Positions 42,695 through 52,194 of a DNA stretch of 64,000 bases are shown piece by piece. A model generated the notes under the pieces. That model was given only the letters and a program-made list of their open reading frames with translations, ran no database searches and was not told the origin of the DNA. The position numbers were made by a program, and so were the translations under genes. This stretch comes from Rathayibacter sp. VKM Ac-2857. GTDB taxonomy: Bacteria; Actinomycetota; Actinomycetes; Actinomycetales; Microbacteriaceae. The stretch lies in assembly GCF_013205025.1 (NCBI RefSeq), contig NZ_JABMLE010000001.1, positions 1,550,001 to 1,614,000 of the forward strand. Direction: 5' to 3'. How positions within the stretch are numbered: position 1 is the stretch's first letter; each line of letters opens with the position of its first letter.

Positions 42695-45400
42695 ATGACG
42701 CGAACGACGACGAGGCGGCTCCCCGCCCTGATCGCTGCTCTGCTCGCCGGGCTGCTCGTGCTCGCCGGCCAGTCGCCCCTCGCCGGGCAGACCGCCGAGG
42801 CAGCCGAGACCCGGACGACGACGGTCGCCTTCACCGCGACAACGACCGTCCGCGGCACGCCAGACGCCACCTTCTACGAGGGCGCCTGGTCGAAGAGCAG
42901 CACCCACACCTGGGCCTCCGACGGCGCGGCCTTCGAGATCGCCTTCACCGGCGAGACGGTCGCACTCTCGGGCCGGAAGGCCACCACGAACGGCACCGCC
43001 GACGTCTTCGTCGACGGCGTGAAGATCGGCTCGGCCGACTACCGCGGCGCCCGGTCGACCACGACGGTCCCGATCGCGAGCTTCACCGGACTCGCCCCCG
43101 GCGACCACGTCCTCCGGGTCGTCACGGTCGGCTTCATCAACCACGCGTCCGCCGAGTTCACCAGCACCGTGCTCGTCGACGAGCGCGCCCGCCTCGCCGC
43201 CGCGCTCGACCGGGTGGGCGCCCTCGGCGCTCCCGACTTCACCGCCTCCTCCTGGGCCCCCTTCTCGGCCGCCGTCGCGACCGCGACCGCCGCCCGCGAC
43301 GACGCCGGCTCGACCGACGCCGCCCTGCTGGCCGCCCGCAGCGCCCTCGAGACGGCCGAGACCGGCCTCGTCCGGATCTCCGGGCTGCGCGAGCGGCTCG
43401 ACGAGTACCGCACTCGCGTCCCCTCCGCCTACACCGCCGCGTCCTGGGCACCGTTCGCCGCGGCGACCGTCAGCGCGGGCGAGGTCCTCGACGACTCCGC
43501 AGCGAGCGCCGCGGCCGTCGTCGCCGCGAAGAACGGCCTGCAGACCACGGCCGCCGCTCTCGTCCCGCTCGCCGACGGCACCCTCCAGACCGTCGAGAAC
43601 AACCGGTTCTGGCTCGACACCGCGGGCGATCCGATCTTCTCCCAGGGCGGCGGGATCTTCCGCTTCGGCGACCGCTACTACTGGTACGGCGTCGAGTACA
43701 CCGGCTCGCAGCTCTACTATGACTCCCCGACCCGCACCTACACCCGGGCCGGCGAGGGCGACTTCGTCGCAGTCACCGCGTACTCCTCCGAGGACCTCGT
43801 GAACTGGACGTTCGAGAACGACGTCGCCACGAAGGACACCGCGCTGCACATCCCGGCCTCGAAGGACGTCACCGGCACCTACTTCTCGGACATGGACACC
43901 CTCGCCGACGCGGTCTGGATCGGCCGGCTCGGCGTCGCCTACAACGAGCAGACCGGGAAGTACGTCCTCCTCACCCAGTTCGAGAGCCCCGACCCGGCCC
44001 GCGTCACCAACGCCGGAGTCCTCTTCCTCAGCGGGGACTCTCCCGTCGCCGACTTCGAGTACGCGAACCTGCAGACCCACATCCCCGGCGTCTACCGGAA
44101 CCCGAGCAAGCCCGGCTGGGAGCAGGGCACCGGCGACCAGACCGTCTTCACCGACGACGACGGCGCGGACTACCTCGTCTTCTCCTACCGCGACGGCCGC
44201 AGCCGCACCTACGTCGGCCGGATCAGCGACACCGACTCGCTCTCGGTCGAGACGGCCGTCGAGGTCTACCGCGGCGCCGGCCGCGAGGGCAACGCGATGT
44301 TCAAGCTCGACGGCCAGTACTACGTCGCGAGTTCGGACCTGCACGGCTGGAACACCTCGCAGACCTACCTCGTGCGCTCGCTCGAGGGCCGGATCCAGGG
44401 GCCCTACTCGAGCATGTACGTGCTCCCCGGCACCGAGAAGGACTACAGCCACGTCACCCAGAGCGGCTTCTTCCTGACGGTGCAGGGCACCGAGCAGGAC
44501 ACCGTGATCTACGCCGGCGACCGCTGGGCCGACTTCGCCTGGAACGGCCTCGGCTACAACCAGTGGCTGCCGCTCAGCGGGACCGGCGCGGACGTGCGCT
44601 TCAACTCTCTGAGCGAGTGGGACCTGAACGCCCGCTCCGGCGAGTGGCAGGTGGGCGCCGGCAACAACTGGATCCTCAACCCGGACTTCGCCGCCGACCG
44701 GATCCCGGTGACCACGGTCACCGGCTGGACGCAGACCACCGACGCCTCCTCGACGACCACCGGCTTCGTCTCGAACCCCTCGCCCGGCGCCGACGGCTCG
44801 CGCTTCGCGCTCCGGCTCGGTGCGGCGCAGGCCTTCTCGGGCGGCGTGCAGCAGCAGAACGACGTCCCCGCGGGCGTCTACACCCTGTCGCTCCGCGCGG
44901 ACCGGCCGGGCGGACTGGACTCCGCGCGGATCGTGGTGACCGGTGCGGACGGCGTCGAGCACCGCACCGAGATCCCCGCGACCAGCGGCTGGGCCGACGT
45001 GCGCTCGGCGGAGTTCTCGCTGCCGGCCGGCACCACCACGGTCGCGATCCTCGCGAGCGGCCCCGGCGGCGGGAGCCTGACAGTCGACGCACTGGCCCTG
45101 CGCCGCCAGGCCGCGGCCTCCTGGTCCGCGGGGTCCGTCTACCGGCAAAGCGACACGGTCCTCTTCCAGGGCTCGCTCTGGCGGGCCTCGTGGTGGACCA
45201 GCAACCAGACCCCCGGCGACCCGAACGGCCCGTGGCAGCAGCTCTCGACCGCGCCGGACGGCACCGCGGTCTGGACGGCCTCGCGCATCTTCGACACCGG
45301 CGACGTCGTCGTCCACCAGGGCCAGCGCTACCGCGCGAAGTGGTGGACGCGCAACCAGGCCCCGGGCGACCCGTACGGGCCCTGGCAGCCGCTCGGCTGA
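42695..45400 (+). CDS. Secreted GH43-like glycosidase with FIVAR repeats and two CBM5/12 modules
   Basis: 901 residues. ATG at 42695 follows GGAGG. Signal peptide ~1-37 (ends TAEA-AET). Residues ~40-145 form a beta-sandwich of esterase/CBM type. Residues ~150-225 and ~228-300 are two FIVAR-type three-helix repeats (APDFTASSWAPFSAAVATAT, PSAYTAASWAPFAAATVSAG). Residues ~305-640 are a GH43-like five-bladed propeller (GGIFRFGDRYYWYGVEYTGS, VFTDDDGADYLVFSYRDGRS) like those of exo-beta-1,3-galactanases. Residues ~655-805 are a galactose-binding-like domain. Two CBM5/12 modules end the protein (WSAGSVYRQSDTVLFQGSLW, NQTPGDPNGPWQQL; NQAPGDPYGPWQPL). It probably trims galactan or arabinan side chains outside the cell. 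Substrate inferred. Confidence 0.82.
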   Translation: MTRTTTRRLPALIAALLAGLLVLAGQSPLAGQTAEAAETRTTTVAFTATTTVRGTPDATFYEGAWSKSSTHTWASDGAAFEIAFTGETVALSGRKATTNGTADVFVDGVKIGSADYRGARSTTTVPIASFTGLAPGDHVLRVVTVGFINHASAEFTSTVLVDERARLAAALDRVGALGAPDFTASSWAPFSAAVATATAARDDAGSTDAALLAARSALETAETGLVRISGLRERLDEYRTRVPSAYTAASWAPFAAATVSAGEVLDDSAASAAAVVAAKNGLQTTAAALVPLADGTLQTVENNRFWLDTAGDPIFSQGGGIFRFGDRYYWYGVEYTGSQLYYDSPTRTYTRAGEGDFVAVTAYSSEDLVNWTFENDVATKDTALHIPASKDVTGTYFSDMDTLADAVWIGRLGVAYNEQTGKYVLLTQFESPDPARVTNAGVLFLSGDSPVADFEYANLQTHIPGVYRNPSKPGWEQGTGDQTVFTDDDGADYLVFSYRDGRSRTYVGRISDTDSLSVETAVEVYRGAGREGNAMFKLDGQYYVASSDLHGWNTSQTYLVRSLEGRIQGPYSSMYVLPGTEKDYSHVTQSGFFLTVQGTEQDTVIYAGDRWADFAWNGLGYNQWLPLSGTGADVRFNSLSEWDLNARSGEWQVGAGNNWILNPDFAADRIPVTTVTGWTQTTDASSTTTGFVSNPSPGADGSRFALRLGAAQAFSGGVQQQNDVPAGVYTLSLRADRPGGLDSARIVVTGADGVEHRTEIPATSGWADVRSAEFSLPAGTTTVAILASGPGGGSLTVDALALRRQAAASWSAGSVYRQSDTVLFQGSLWRASWWTSNQTPGDPNGPWQQLSTAPDGTAVWTASRIFDTGDVVVHQGQRYRAKWWTRNQAPGDPYGPWQPLG

Positions 45401-45425
45401 GCCCGAGCGCCCCCTCCTCTTTCCC

Positions 45426-45461
45426 TTCCGCAGCACCACTGCATTCCGCAGCACCACTGCA
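45426..45461 (+). repeat. 18-bp direct repeat upstream of the binding-protein gene
   Basis: TTCCGCAGCACCACTGCA occurs twice, head to tail, followed by a looser CACACAGCACCCCCACCCACACAG tract split by similar ACACAG words. It lies in the 103-base spacer after the GH43-like gene; no hairpin. Confidence 0.85.
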
Positions 45462-45503
45462 CTTCCCACACAGCACCCCCACCCACACAGAAGGAACGAA
45501 TCC

Positions 45504-46820
45504 GTGCGAAGAAGCTCCAAGAAGTTCACGACCGTCGTGGCCGTCTCCCTGCCCCTCGTCCTCGCGCTGAGCGCCTGCGCGGCCGGCGGCGGCGGTGGCG
45601 GCGGGAACGACGCCGGCGGAGGCGACGGCGACGAGACGCTCAGCGTCTGGGCCTGGGACCCGGTGTTCAACATCGCGGCCCTCGAGGAGGCCGAGAAGAT
45701 CTACCAGAAGGACCACCCGGACTTCAAGCTCGACATCATCGAGACCCCCTGGGACGACCTGCAGCCCAAGCTGACCACGCTGGCGCAGTCGCAGCAGTAC
45801 GGCGAGCTGCCCGACGTCTTCCTGATGCAGAACAACGCGTTCCAGAAGAACCTCGTCAACTACCCGGAGATCTTCAGCGAGCTGCCCGAGGACGCCGTCG
45901 ACTTCTCGGAGTTCCCCGAGGCCGTCGCCGCCTACTCCACCGTCGACGACGTGCACTACGGCGTGCCGTTCGACTCCGGAACCGCGGTCACCGCGCTGCG
46001 CACCGACGTCCTCGAGGCGGCCGGCTACACGATCGACGACTTCACCGACATCACCTGGGAGGAGTTCCTCACCAAGGGCAAGGACGTCCTTGCGAAGACC
46101 GGATCGCCGCTGCTCTCGGGCCAGGCCGGCTCCTCGGACATGATCATGATGATGCTGCAGAGCGCCGGAGCCAGCCTCTTCGACGACGAGGGCAACCCCA
46201 CCATCACCGACAACGACGCGCTGCTCGCCGCGATCGACGTCTACAAGCAGCTCGTCGACTCCGGCGTCTTCGTCGAGGTCAACTCGTGGGACGAGTACCT
46301 CGGCACCTTCGTGAACGGCTCCGTCGGCGGCACCATCCAGGGCATCTGGATCGTCGGCTCCATCCAGACCGCCGAGGACCAGGCCGGTGACTGGGCGATC
46401 ACGAACGTCCCCTCGCTCGACGGCATCTCCGGCGCGACCAACTACACGGCCAGCGGCGGATCGTCCTGGGCGATCAGCGCGAACGCCGACGTCGACCTCG
46501 CGGCCGACTTCCTCGCGTCGACCTTCGCCGGCTCGACCGAGCTCTACGACACGATCCTGCCGAAGTCCGGCGCCGTCGCGAACTGGCTGCCCGCCGGCTC
46601 CTCGACCGCCTACGAGCAGCCGAACGAGTTCTTCGCCGGCCAGCCGATCTTCGCCGAGGTCGCCGAGTTCGGCGCCGAGGTGCCGAGCAACAACACCGGC
46701 GCCTACTACTACGAGGGCCGCGACGCCGTGAGCGCCGCGATCACGCAGATCATCGGCGGTGCGGACCCCGCCTCGGCGCTGGAGGAGGCGCAGAAGAACG
46801 TCGAGTTCGCCATGAGCTAG
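45504..46820 (+). CDS. Extracellular solute-binding lipoprotein, family 1 (sugar)
   Basis: 438 residues, GTG at 45504 after AAGGAA. Lipobox LALSAC, then a Gly-rich linker (AAGGGGGGGNDAGGGDGD). The MalE-like fold shows LSVWAWDPVFNIAALEEAEK, LPDVFLMQNNAFQKNLVNYP, VHYGVPFDSGTAVTALRTDV and FVNGSVGGTIQGIWIVGSIQ. It captures the sugars released by the upstream GH43-like enzyme, probably beta-galactosides given the downstream GH2 gene. Confidence 0.93.
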   Translation: MRRSSKKFTTVVAVSLPLVLALSACAAGGGGGGGNDAGGGDGDETLSVWAWDPVFNIAALEEAEKIYQKDHPDFKLDIIETPWDDLQPKLTTLAQSQQYGELPDVFLMQNNAFQKNLVNYPEIFSELPEDAVDFSEFPEAVAAYSTVDDVHYGVPFDSGTAVTALRTDVLEAAGYTIDDFTDITWEEFLTKGKDVLAKTGSPLLSGQAGSSDMIMMMLQSAGASLFDDEGNPTITDNDALLAAIDVYKQLVDSGVFVEVNSWDEYLGTFVNGSVGGTIQGIWIVGSIQTAEDQAGDWAITNVPSLDGISGATNYTASGGSSWAISANADVDLAADFLASTFAGSTELYDTILPKSGAVANWLPAGSSTAYEQPNEFFAGQPIFAEVAEFGAEVPSNNTGAYYYEGRDAVSAAITQIIGGADPASALEEAQKNVEFAMS

Positions 46821-46878
46821 GGCTCACCGCGAGCCGGCGTCGCCGAGACCCGACGTCACCGCGAGCCGGCTCGCACCT

Positions 46879-46910
46879 CGGGCCGGGGAGGACTCCTCCT
46901 CCCCGGCCCG
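46879..46910 (+). terminator. Strong hairpin between binding-protein and permease genes
   Basis: A perfect 14-bp stem (CGGGCCGGGGAGGA / TCCTCCCCGGCCCG) with a 4-base loop lies 58 bases after the stop codon, inside an operon. It probably reduces transcription into the permease genes or stabilises the upstream mRNA. Confidence 0.65.
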
Positions 46911-46951
46911 TCCCTCCCCGTCCCTCTCCCTCCGAGAATGCGAGCCCGCCC

Positions 46952-47911
46952 GTGTCGACCTCCGCCCCTCCGCGCCCGCGCCTGCGCGTCCCACCCCGAC
47001 CGCAGCGCGACCTCCGCAGCCGCCCGATCCGCATGACCGGGGAGCGCCGGCGCAGCCTCACCGGCTGGGCCTTCCTCCTGCCGGCGGCGGTGCTCATCTT
47101 CCTGGTGAGCTTCCTGCCGATGATCCAGGCCTTCCTGCTCTCGCTGCAGACCGGCCGCGGGGCGAACCTCAGCTACGCGCAGCCGTTCTGGCTGAACTAC
47201 GAGCGCCTGCTGCAGGACGAGATCTTCCGGCTGACGCTGCAGAACACCTTCATCTACCTGATCATCCAGGTGCCGGTGATGCTGATCATGGCGCTCGTGC
47301 TGGCCAATGTGCTCAACAGCCGGAACCTCAAGTTCAAGACCTTCTGGCGCACCGCGATCTTCCTGCCGTGCGCCGTCTCGCTCGTCGCCTACTCGCTGGT
47401 CTTCCGCACGATCTTCGCCAACGACGGCTTCGTCAACGACGTGCTGATGGGCATCGGCCTGATGGACTCGCCGATCAACTGGCTCGGCAATCCGGACACC
47501 GGGCGCTTCGTCATCATCCTCGGACTGCTCTGGCGCTGGACCGGCTACAACATGGTCTTCTACCTGGCGGCGCTGCAGAACGTCGACTACTCGAGCATCG
47601 AGGCCGCGCGGATGGACGGCGCGAGCGCGCTGCAGACCTTCTGGCACGTCACGATCCCGCAGCTGAAGCCGATCATCCTGCTCACCGCGATCATGTCGAC
47701 GAACGGGACACTGCAGCTCTTCGACGAGTCGTGGGCCTTGACCAGAGGCGGTCCGGCCTACACGACCATGTCGATGTCGCACTACCTCTACGAGGTCTCG
47801 TTCCTGAAGAACCCGAACTTCGGCTACGCCTCCGCCCTCTCCTACGTGATCCTCATCCTCGTCGCGGTCCTCGCGTTCGTTCAGCTGAAAGTCGGTGACA
47901 AGCGTGATTGA
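46952..47911 (+). CDS. Carbohydrate ABC transporter permease (MalF/UgpA family)
   Basis: 319 residues. GTG at 46952 is used by default; no good ribosome site is seen and the ATG at 47033 would also leave a full permease. Six membrane segments; EAA loop IEAARMDGASALQTFWHVTI; marks GWAFLLPAAVLIFLVSFLPM and FDESWALTRGGPAYTTMSMS. First channel subunit of the glycan importer. The ATPase must come from elsewhere. Confidence 0.92.
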   Translation: MSTSAPPRPRLRVPPRPQRDLRSRPIRMTGERRRSLTGWAFLLPAAVLIFLVSFLPMIQAFLLSLQTGRGANLSYAQPFWLNYERLLQDEIFRLTLQNTFIYLIIQVPVMLIMALVLANVLNSRNLKFKTFWRTAIFLPCAVSLVAYSLVFRTIFANDGFVNDVLMGIGLMDSPINWLGNPDTGRFVIILGLLWRWTGYNMVFYLAALQNVDYSSIEAARMDGASALQTFWHVTIPQLKPIILLTAIMSTNGTLQLFDESWALTRGGPAYTTMSMSHYLYEVSFLKNPNFGYASALSYVILILVAVLAFVQLKVGDKRD

Positions 47912-48800
47912 GCGCGTCAGCACTCTGCCCGCGATCGAGGACGTCGAGTCCGTCGCTCCGAGCACCACCGTGCCCGTCCGCACGGCGCCCCTGTCCTCGC
48001 GGCTGCGCGGCCTGCCGAAGTACCTCTTCCTCTCGGTCTTCGCGCTCTTCTCGATCTTCCCGCTCTACTTCATGGCCGTCTCGGCGACCAACACCAGCCA
48101 GGACGTCCTCGACTCGCGGATGATCCCGGGCCTGGCGCTCTTCGACAACCTCGCCGGACTGCTCGATCTGCAGGACGTCGGCTCGGCGATGTGGAACTCG
48201 GCGACCGTCGCGGTGGGCACCACGGTGCTCGCGCTGATCGTCTGCTCGATCGCCGGCTACGGGTTCGAGGTCTTCCACTCGCGGGCCAAGGACCTCGTGA
48301 TGGCGGTCCTGCTGATCGCGATCATGATCCCGTTCGCGGCGACGATGATCCCTCTCTTCCAGGTCTTCGCCGGGGTCGGGATGATCAACTCCCTCGGCGC
48401 GGTCATCATCCCGGCGATCTCGACCCCGTTCCTGATCCTGCTGTTCCGGCAGGCCTCGCGCTCGTTCCCCTACGAGATCATCGAGGCCGCCCGGATCGAC
48501 GGGGTCAGCGAGCTCGGGATCTTCGCCCGCATCTACCTCCCGTCGATGCGCTCGACCTATGCCGCGGCCGCCGTCATCACCTTCATGACCGCCTGGAACA
48601 ACTTCCTCTGGCCCAAGGTCATCCTGGTGAACAACGACTTCCAGACCATGCCGATGCTGATCTCGAACCTCAGCGCGGGCTACGTCGTCGACTACGGCGT
48701 GCTGATGCTGGCCGTCTTCCTCGCCTCGGTGCCCACCGTCATCGTCTTCATGGTCCTGCAGCGCTCCTTCGCCGAGGGCATCACCGGGGCGATCAAGTGA
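47895..48800 (+). CDS. Carbohydrate ABC transporter permease (MalG family)
   Basis: 301 residues from GTG 47895, overlapping the previous gene by 17 bases; GTG 47904 is an alternative. EAA loop IEAARIDGVSELGIFARIYL; other marks are FPLYFMAVSATNTSQDVL and ITFMTAWNNFLWPKVILVNN. Second channel subunit. Confidence 0.92.
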   Translation: MTSVIERVSTLPAIEDVESVAPSTTVPVRTAPLSSRLRGLPKYLFLSVFALFSIFPLYFMAVSATNTSQDVLDSRMIPGLALFDNLAGLLDLQDVGSAMWNSATVAVGTTVLALIVCSIAGYGFEVFHSRAKDLVMAVLLIAIMIPFAATMIPLFQVFAGVGMINSLGAVIIPAISTPFLILLFRQASRSFPYEIIEAARIDGVSELGIFARIYLPSMRSTYAAAAVITFMTAWNNFLWPKVILVNNDFQTMPMLISNLSAGYVVDYGVLMLAVFLASVPTVIVFMVLQRSFAEGITGAIK

Positions 48801-51800
48801 GCCTCGCGGAGCTCCCGGGCGAGGCGGCGCCCGCCGCCGGGTTCGACCTCGCCCGGCTGTCCGACCCCGGCTTCTTCGCCGAGAACCGGCGGCCGGCGCA
48901 CTCCGACCACCGCTGGTTCCGCTCCTCGGACGAGGCCGCGACGGGCGTCAGCTCGTTCGAGCAGTCGCTGAACGGGCTGTGGCGGATCCACTGCGCGCCC
49001 CGGCCCGCGGACGCGCCGGCCGGGTTCGAGCGGCCCGAGTTCGACGCGGGCGACTGGGAGCTGATCCCCGTGCCCGCGCACCTCCAGCTGCACGGCCACG
49101 ACCGCCCGCAGTACGTGAACACGCAGTACCCCTGGGACGGGCGCGAGAGCATCCTGCCCGGGCAGACTCCCGAGCGGTTCAACCCGACGGCCTCCTACCG
49201 GACGACCTTCGAGCTGGACGCGCCGCTCGCGCCCGGCGAGCGGATCGCGCTCGACGTGCGCGGCGCCGAGAGCACGATCGCGCTCTGGCTGAACGGCGTC
49301 TACCTCGGCTTCTCGGCCGACAGCTTCTCGCCCGCCGAGTTCGACCTGACCGAGGCGCTGCTGCCCGGCGAGAACCTGCTCGCCGCGCAGGTGGTCAAGT
49401 GGAGCGCAGGCTCGTGGCTCGAGGACCAGGACTTCTTCCGCTTCTCCGGGATCTTCCGCGACGTCGTGCTGCTGCGCCGCCCGCGCGCGCACGTCGAGGA
49501 CCTCCGCGTGCGGACGACGGTCGACGACGACGGTGCCGGCATCGCGGTCGAGCTGCGGCTCGACGGCGCGGGCTCGGCGACGGTCGAGCTCGACGGGGTC
49601 GGCCCGCTGCGGCTCGATCCGGACGGCGTGCACCGCGTCCGGCTCGCGGAGCCGCGGCTGTGGAGCCCCGAGGACCCGCACCTGCACCGCCTGACGGTGC
49701 GCGTGCGAGACGCGGAGGGCGCCGTGACCGAGGTGATCCCGCAGACCGTCGGGCTCCGCCGCTTCGCGATCGAGGACGGCGTGCTCAGCCTCAACGGGCG
49801 GCGGGTCGTCTTCCGCGGCGTCAACCGTCACGAGTTCGGCCTCCAGGGGCGCGTCGTCGACCGGGCGCAGACGGAGGAGGACCTCCGGATCCTCAAGCGG
49901 GTGGGCGTGAACGCGATCCGCACCAGCCACTACCCGAACAACTCCTACTTCTACGACCTCGCCGACGAGTACGGCTTCCTCGTGATCGACGAGATGAACC
50001 TCGAGACGCACGGGCTGTGGGATCGCGTCCGCTACCTCGACGCACCTCTCGCCGAGTCGGTGCCCGGCGACGACGGCCGCTGGGCGCCCGCGCTGCACGA
50101 CCGGGCGCGGAGCCTGCTCGAGCGCGACAAGAACCACCCGAGCGTGGTGATGTGGTCGCTCGGCAACGAGTCGTTCGGCGGCACCGTCCTCCGCGATCTC
50201 GCCGACTGGTTCCGCGCGGTCGACGACCGGCCGGTGCACTACGAGGGGGTGCACTGGGACTCGCGCTACCCCGAGACGACCGACGTCGTCAGCCAGATGT
50301 ACACGCCGGCGGCCGAGATCGAGCAGTACCTCGCGGAGCACCGCGACAAGCCGTTCCTGCTCTGCGAGTACGCGCACGCGATGGGCAACTCCTTCGGCGC
50401 GGTCGACCGCTACCTCGATCTCGCCGAGCGGGAGCCGCTGTTCCAGGGCGGCTTCATCTGGGACTTCGCGGACCAGGCCGTCGCGATGACCGACCGGCAC
50501 GGGGTGCCGTTCCTCGGCTACGGCGGCGACAGCGGGGAGTCGCCGCACGACGGCGACTTCAGCGGCAACGGCATCCTCTTCGCCGACCGCACGCCGACGC
50601 CGAAGCTGCAGGAGGTCGCGCACCTCTACCAGCCGTTCCGCGTCGACGTCTCTGCCGCGGAGATCATGATCGGGAACCGGCTGCTGGCCACCGCGTCCTC
50701 CGCGTACGAGGCGGTCGTCGTGCTGCGGCGGGAGGGACGGGTGCTGGCGGAGCGGGAGCTCGCCACCGATGTCGCCGCGGGAGGGTCCTCGACCTATCCG
50801 CAGCCGGTGCCGCTGCCGGAGCTGCCGGGCGAGTACACGCTCGACGTCGAGCTGCGGCTGCGCGAGGACACGCGATGGGCGGCGGCGGGGCACGTCGTCG
50901 CGCGCGGGCAGCACGTCTTCGAGGTCGCGGGGCATGCGCGGCCGGAGCACGCGCCGCGGCCCGAGCTCATCGACGGCACCCACAACGTGGGCGTCGTGGG
51001 CGAGCACTTCAGCGTCCTCTTCTCCCGGCTGCACGGCGGGCTGATGTCGTACCGCTGGGGCGGCGGGCCCGAGGGCGGGCGGGAGCTGCTCACCTCGATC
51101 CCGACGCCGTCCTTCTGGCACGCGCCGACCTCGAACGAGCGCGGTTGGGGCGGTCCCTTCGAGGACGGGCAGTGGCTGCTGGCGAGCCGCTACGCGCGGG
51201 CCGCGGGCGAGGCGCTGCGGACGGCGCGGGTGTCCGTCGACGAGCACGCGGTGACCGTCGGCTTCCGCTACGAGCTGCCGACCACTCCGCGCGCGGTCTG
51301 CGACGTCGACTTCCGCGTGACGGGTGACGGGCGGATCGAGGTGACCGTCGCGATGACGGTGCCGGACGGACTGCCCGATCTGCCCGAGTTCGGGATGCAG
51401 CTGACCACCGGCGCCGATGCGCACCGGCTGCGCTGGTACGGCGACGGACCGGACGAGTGCTACTCCGACCGCCGGCTCGGCGCGCGCCTCGACGTCTGGG
51501 AGAGCGACGTCGCGCGCGAGCTGACGCCGTACCTGAAGCCGCAGGAGTCGGGCAGCCGCACGGGAGTGCGCTGGGCCGAGGTGATCGACGACGCGGGCTT
51601 CGGCCTGCGGCTCGACTGCGCCGGCGGGATGGAGTTCTCGGCCCTGCCGTGGACGCCGTACGAGATCGAGAACGCGCAGCACCCGAACGAGCTGCCGCCG
51701 GTGCAGCGCACCGTGCTGCGCCCGGCGCTGCGCCGCCGCGGCGTCGCCGGCGACGACTCCTGGGGCGCGCGCCCGCACCCCGAGTACGAGGTCCGGCCGC

Positions 51801-51850
51801 TCGACGGCCGCCTCGAGTTCCGCTTCGGCCTGACGGGCGTCGGCGGCTGA
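48797..51850 (+). CDS. Glycoside hydrolase family 2 beta-galactosidase (LacZ type)
   Basis: 1017 residues, the length of E. coli LacZ. GTG at 48797 overlaps the permease stop (GTGA). Domains: jelly roll (~40-215), Ig-like (~215-320), TIM barrel (~320-615), second Ig-like and the C-terminal beta-gal small-N domain (~735-1015). The barrel has RGVNRHEFG, AIRTSHYPNNSYFYDLADEY, acid/base Glu458 in WSLGNESFGG and nucleophile Glu524 in LLCEYAHAMGNSFG. No signal peptide: it hydrolyses imported beta-galactosides in the cytoplasm. Last gene of the operon. Confidence 0.95.
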   Translation: MSLAELPGEAAPAAGFDLARLSDPGFFAENRRPAHSDHRWFRSSDEAATGVSSFEQSLNGLWRIHCAPRPADAPAGFERPEFDAGDWELIPVPAHLQLHGHDRPQYVNTQYPWDGRESILPGQTPERFNPTASYRTTFELDAPLAPGERIALDVRGAESTIALWLNGVYLGFSADSFSPAEFDLTEALLPGENLLAAQVVKWSAGSWLEDQDFFRFSGIFRDVVLLRRPRAHVEDLRVRTTVDDDGAGIAVELRLDGAGSATVELDGVGPLRLDPDGVHRVRLAEPRLWSPEDPHLHRLTVRVRDAEGAVTEVIPQTVGLRRFAIEDGVLSLNGRRVVFRGVNRHEFGLQGRVVDRAQTEEDLRILKRVGVNAIRTSHYPNNSYFYDLADEYGFLVIDEMNLETHGLWDRVRYLDAPLAESVPGDDGRWAPALHDRARSLLERDKNHPSVVMWSLGNESFGGTVLRDLADWFRAVDDRPVHYEGVHWDSRYPETTDVVSQMYTPAAEIEQYLAEHRDKPFLLCEYAHAMGNSFGAVDRYLDLAEREPLFQGGFIWDFADQAVAMTDRHGVPFLGYGGDSGESPHDGDFSGNGILFADRTPTPKLQEVAHLYQPFRVDVSAAEIMIGNRLLATASSAYEAVVVLRREGRVLAERELATDVAAGGSSTYPQPVPLPELPGEYTLDVELRLREDTRWAAAGHVVARGQHVFEVAGHARPEHAPRPELIDGTHNVGVVGEHFSVLFSRLHGGLMSYRWGGGPEGGRELLTSIPTPSFWHAPTSNERGWGGPFEDGQWLLASRYARAAGEALRTARVSVDEHAVTVGFRYELPTTPRAVCDVDFRVTGDGRIEVTVAMTVPDGLPDLPEFGMQLTTGADAHRLRWYGDGPDECYSDRRLGARLDVWESDVARELTPYLKPQESGSRTGVRWAEVIDDAGFGLRLDCAGGMEFSALPWTPYEIENAQHPNELPPVQRTVLRPALRRRGVAGDDSWGARPHPEYEVRPLDGRLEFRFGLTGVGG

Positions 51851-51852
51851 CG

Positions 51853-52100
51853 CCGGGTCTCGATACGCATCCCTGCTGGTCGAGTAGCCCGCGCAGCGGG
51901 CGTATCGAGACCCACCACCGCCAGCACGGGAGTCCGCAGACCCGCCCTGCTGAGGACGGGTGGGTCTCGATACGCCGCTGCGCGGCTACTCGACCAGCAT
52001 GATGCGCGCACCTGCTGGCCGAGCAGCCCGCGACTCATGCCGGCCGCGCGCATCTTGTCGGTCGAGTAGCCCGCGCAGCGGGCGTATCGAGACCCACCCC
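51853..52100. repeat. Family B repeat cluster
   Basis: A full ~130-base element (51871-52003; middle AGTCCGCAGACCCGCCC) flanked by a truncated right half (51855-51866) and a left half (52060-52099). It fills most of the 344-base gap between the beta-galactosidase and monooxygenase genes. Confidence 0.88.
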
Positions 52101-52194
52101 CCCCACACACCCTCCCCCGCAACAGCCCCGAAACGCGCGCTCGCTAGGGTTCCCGGAGCAGTGCCGGCGGACGCCGGCCGGAACGCGGGAGAAC

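Noticed and set aside
42248-45673. Long minus-strand frame (over 1100 codons) opposite the GH43-like gene
   Set aside because: A shadow of the plus-strand gene, which has a signal peptide, ribosome site, promoter and recognisable domains.
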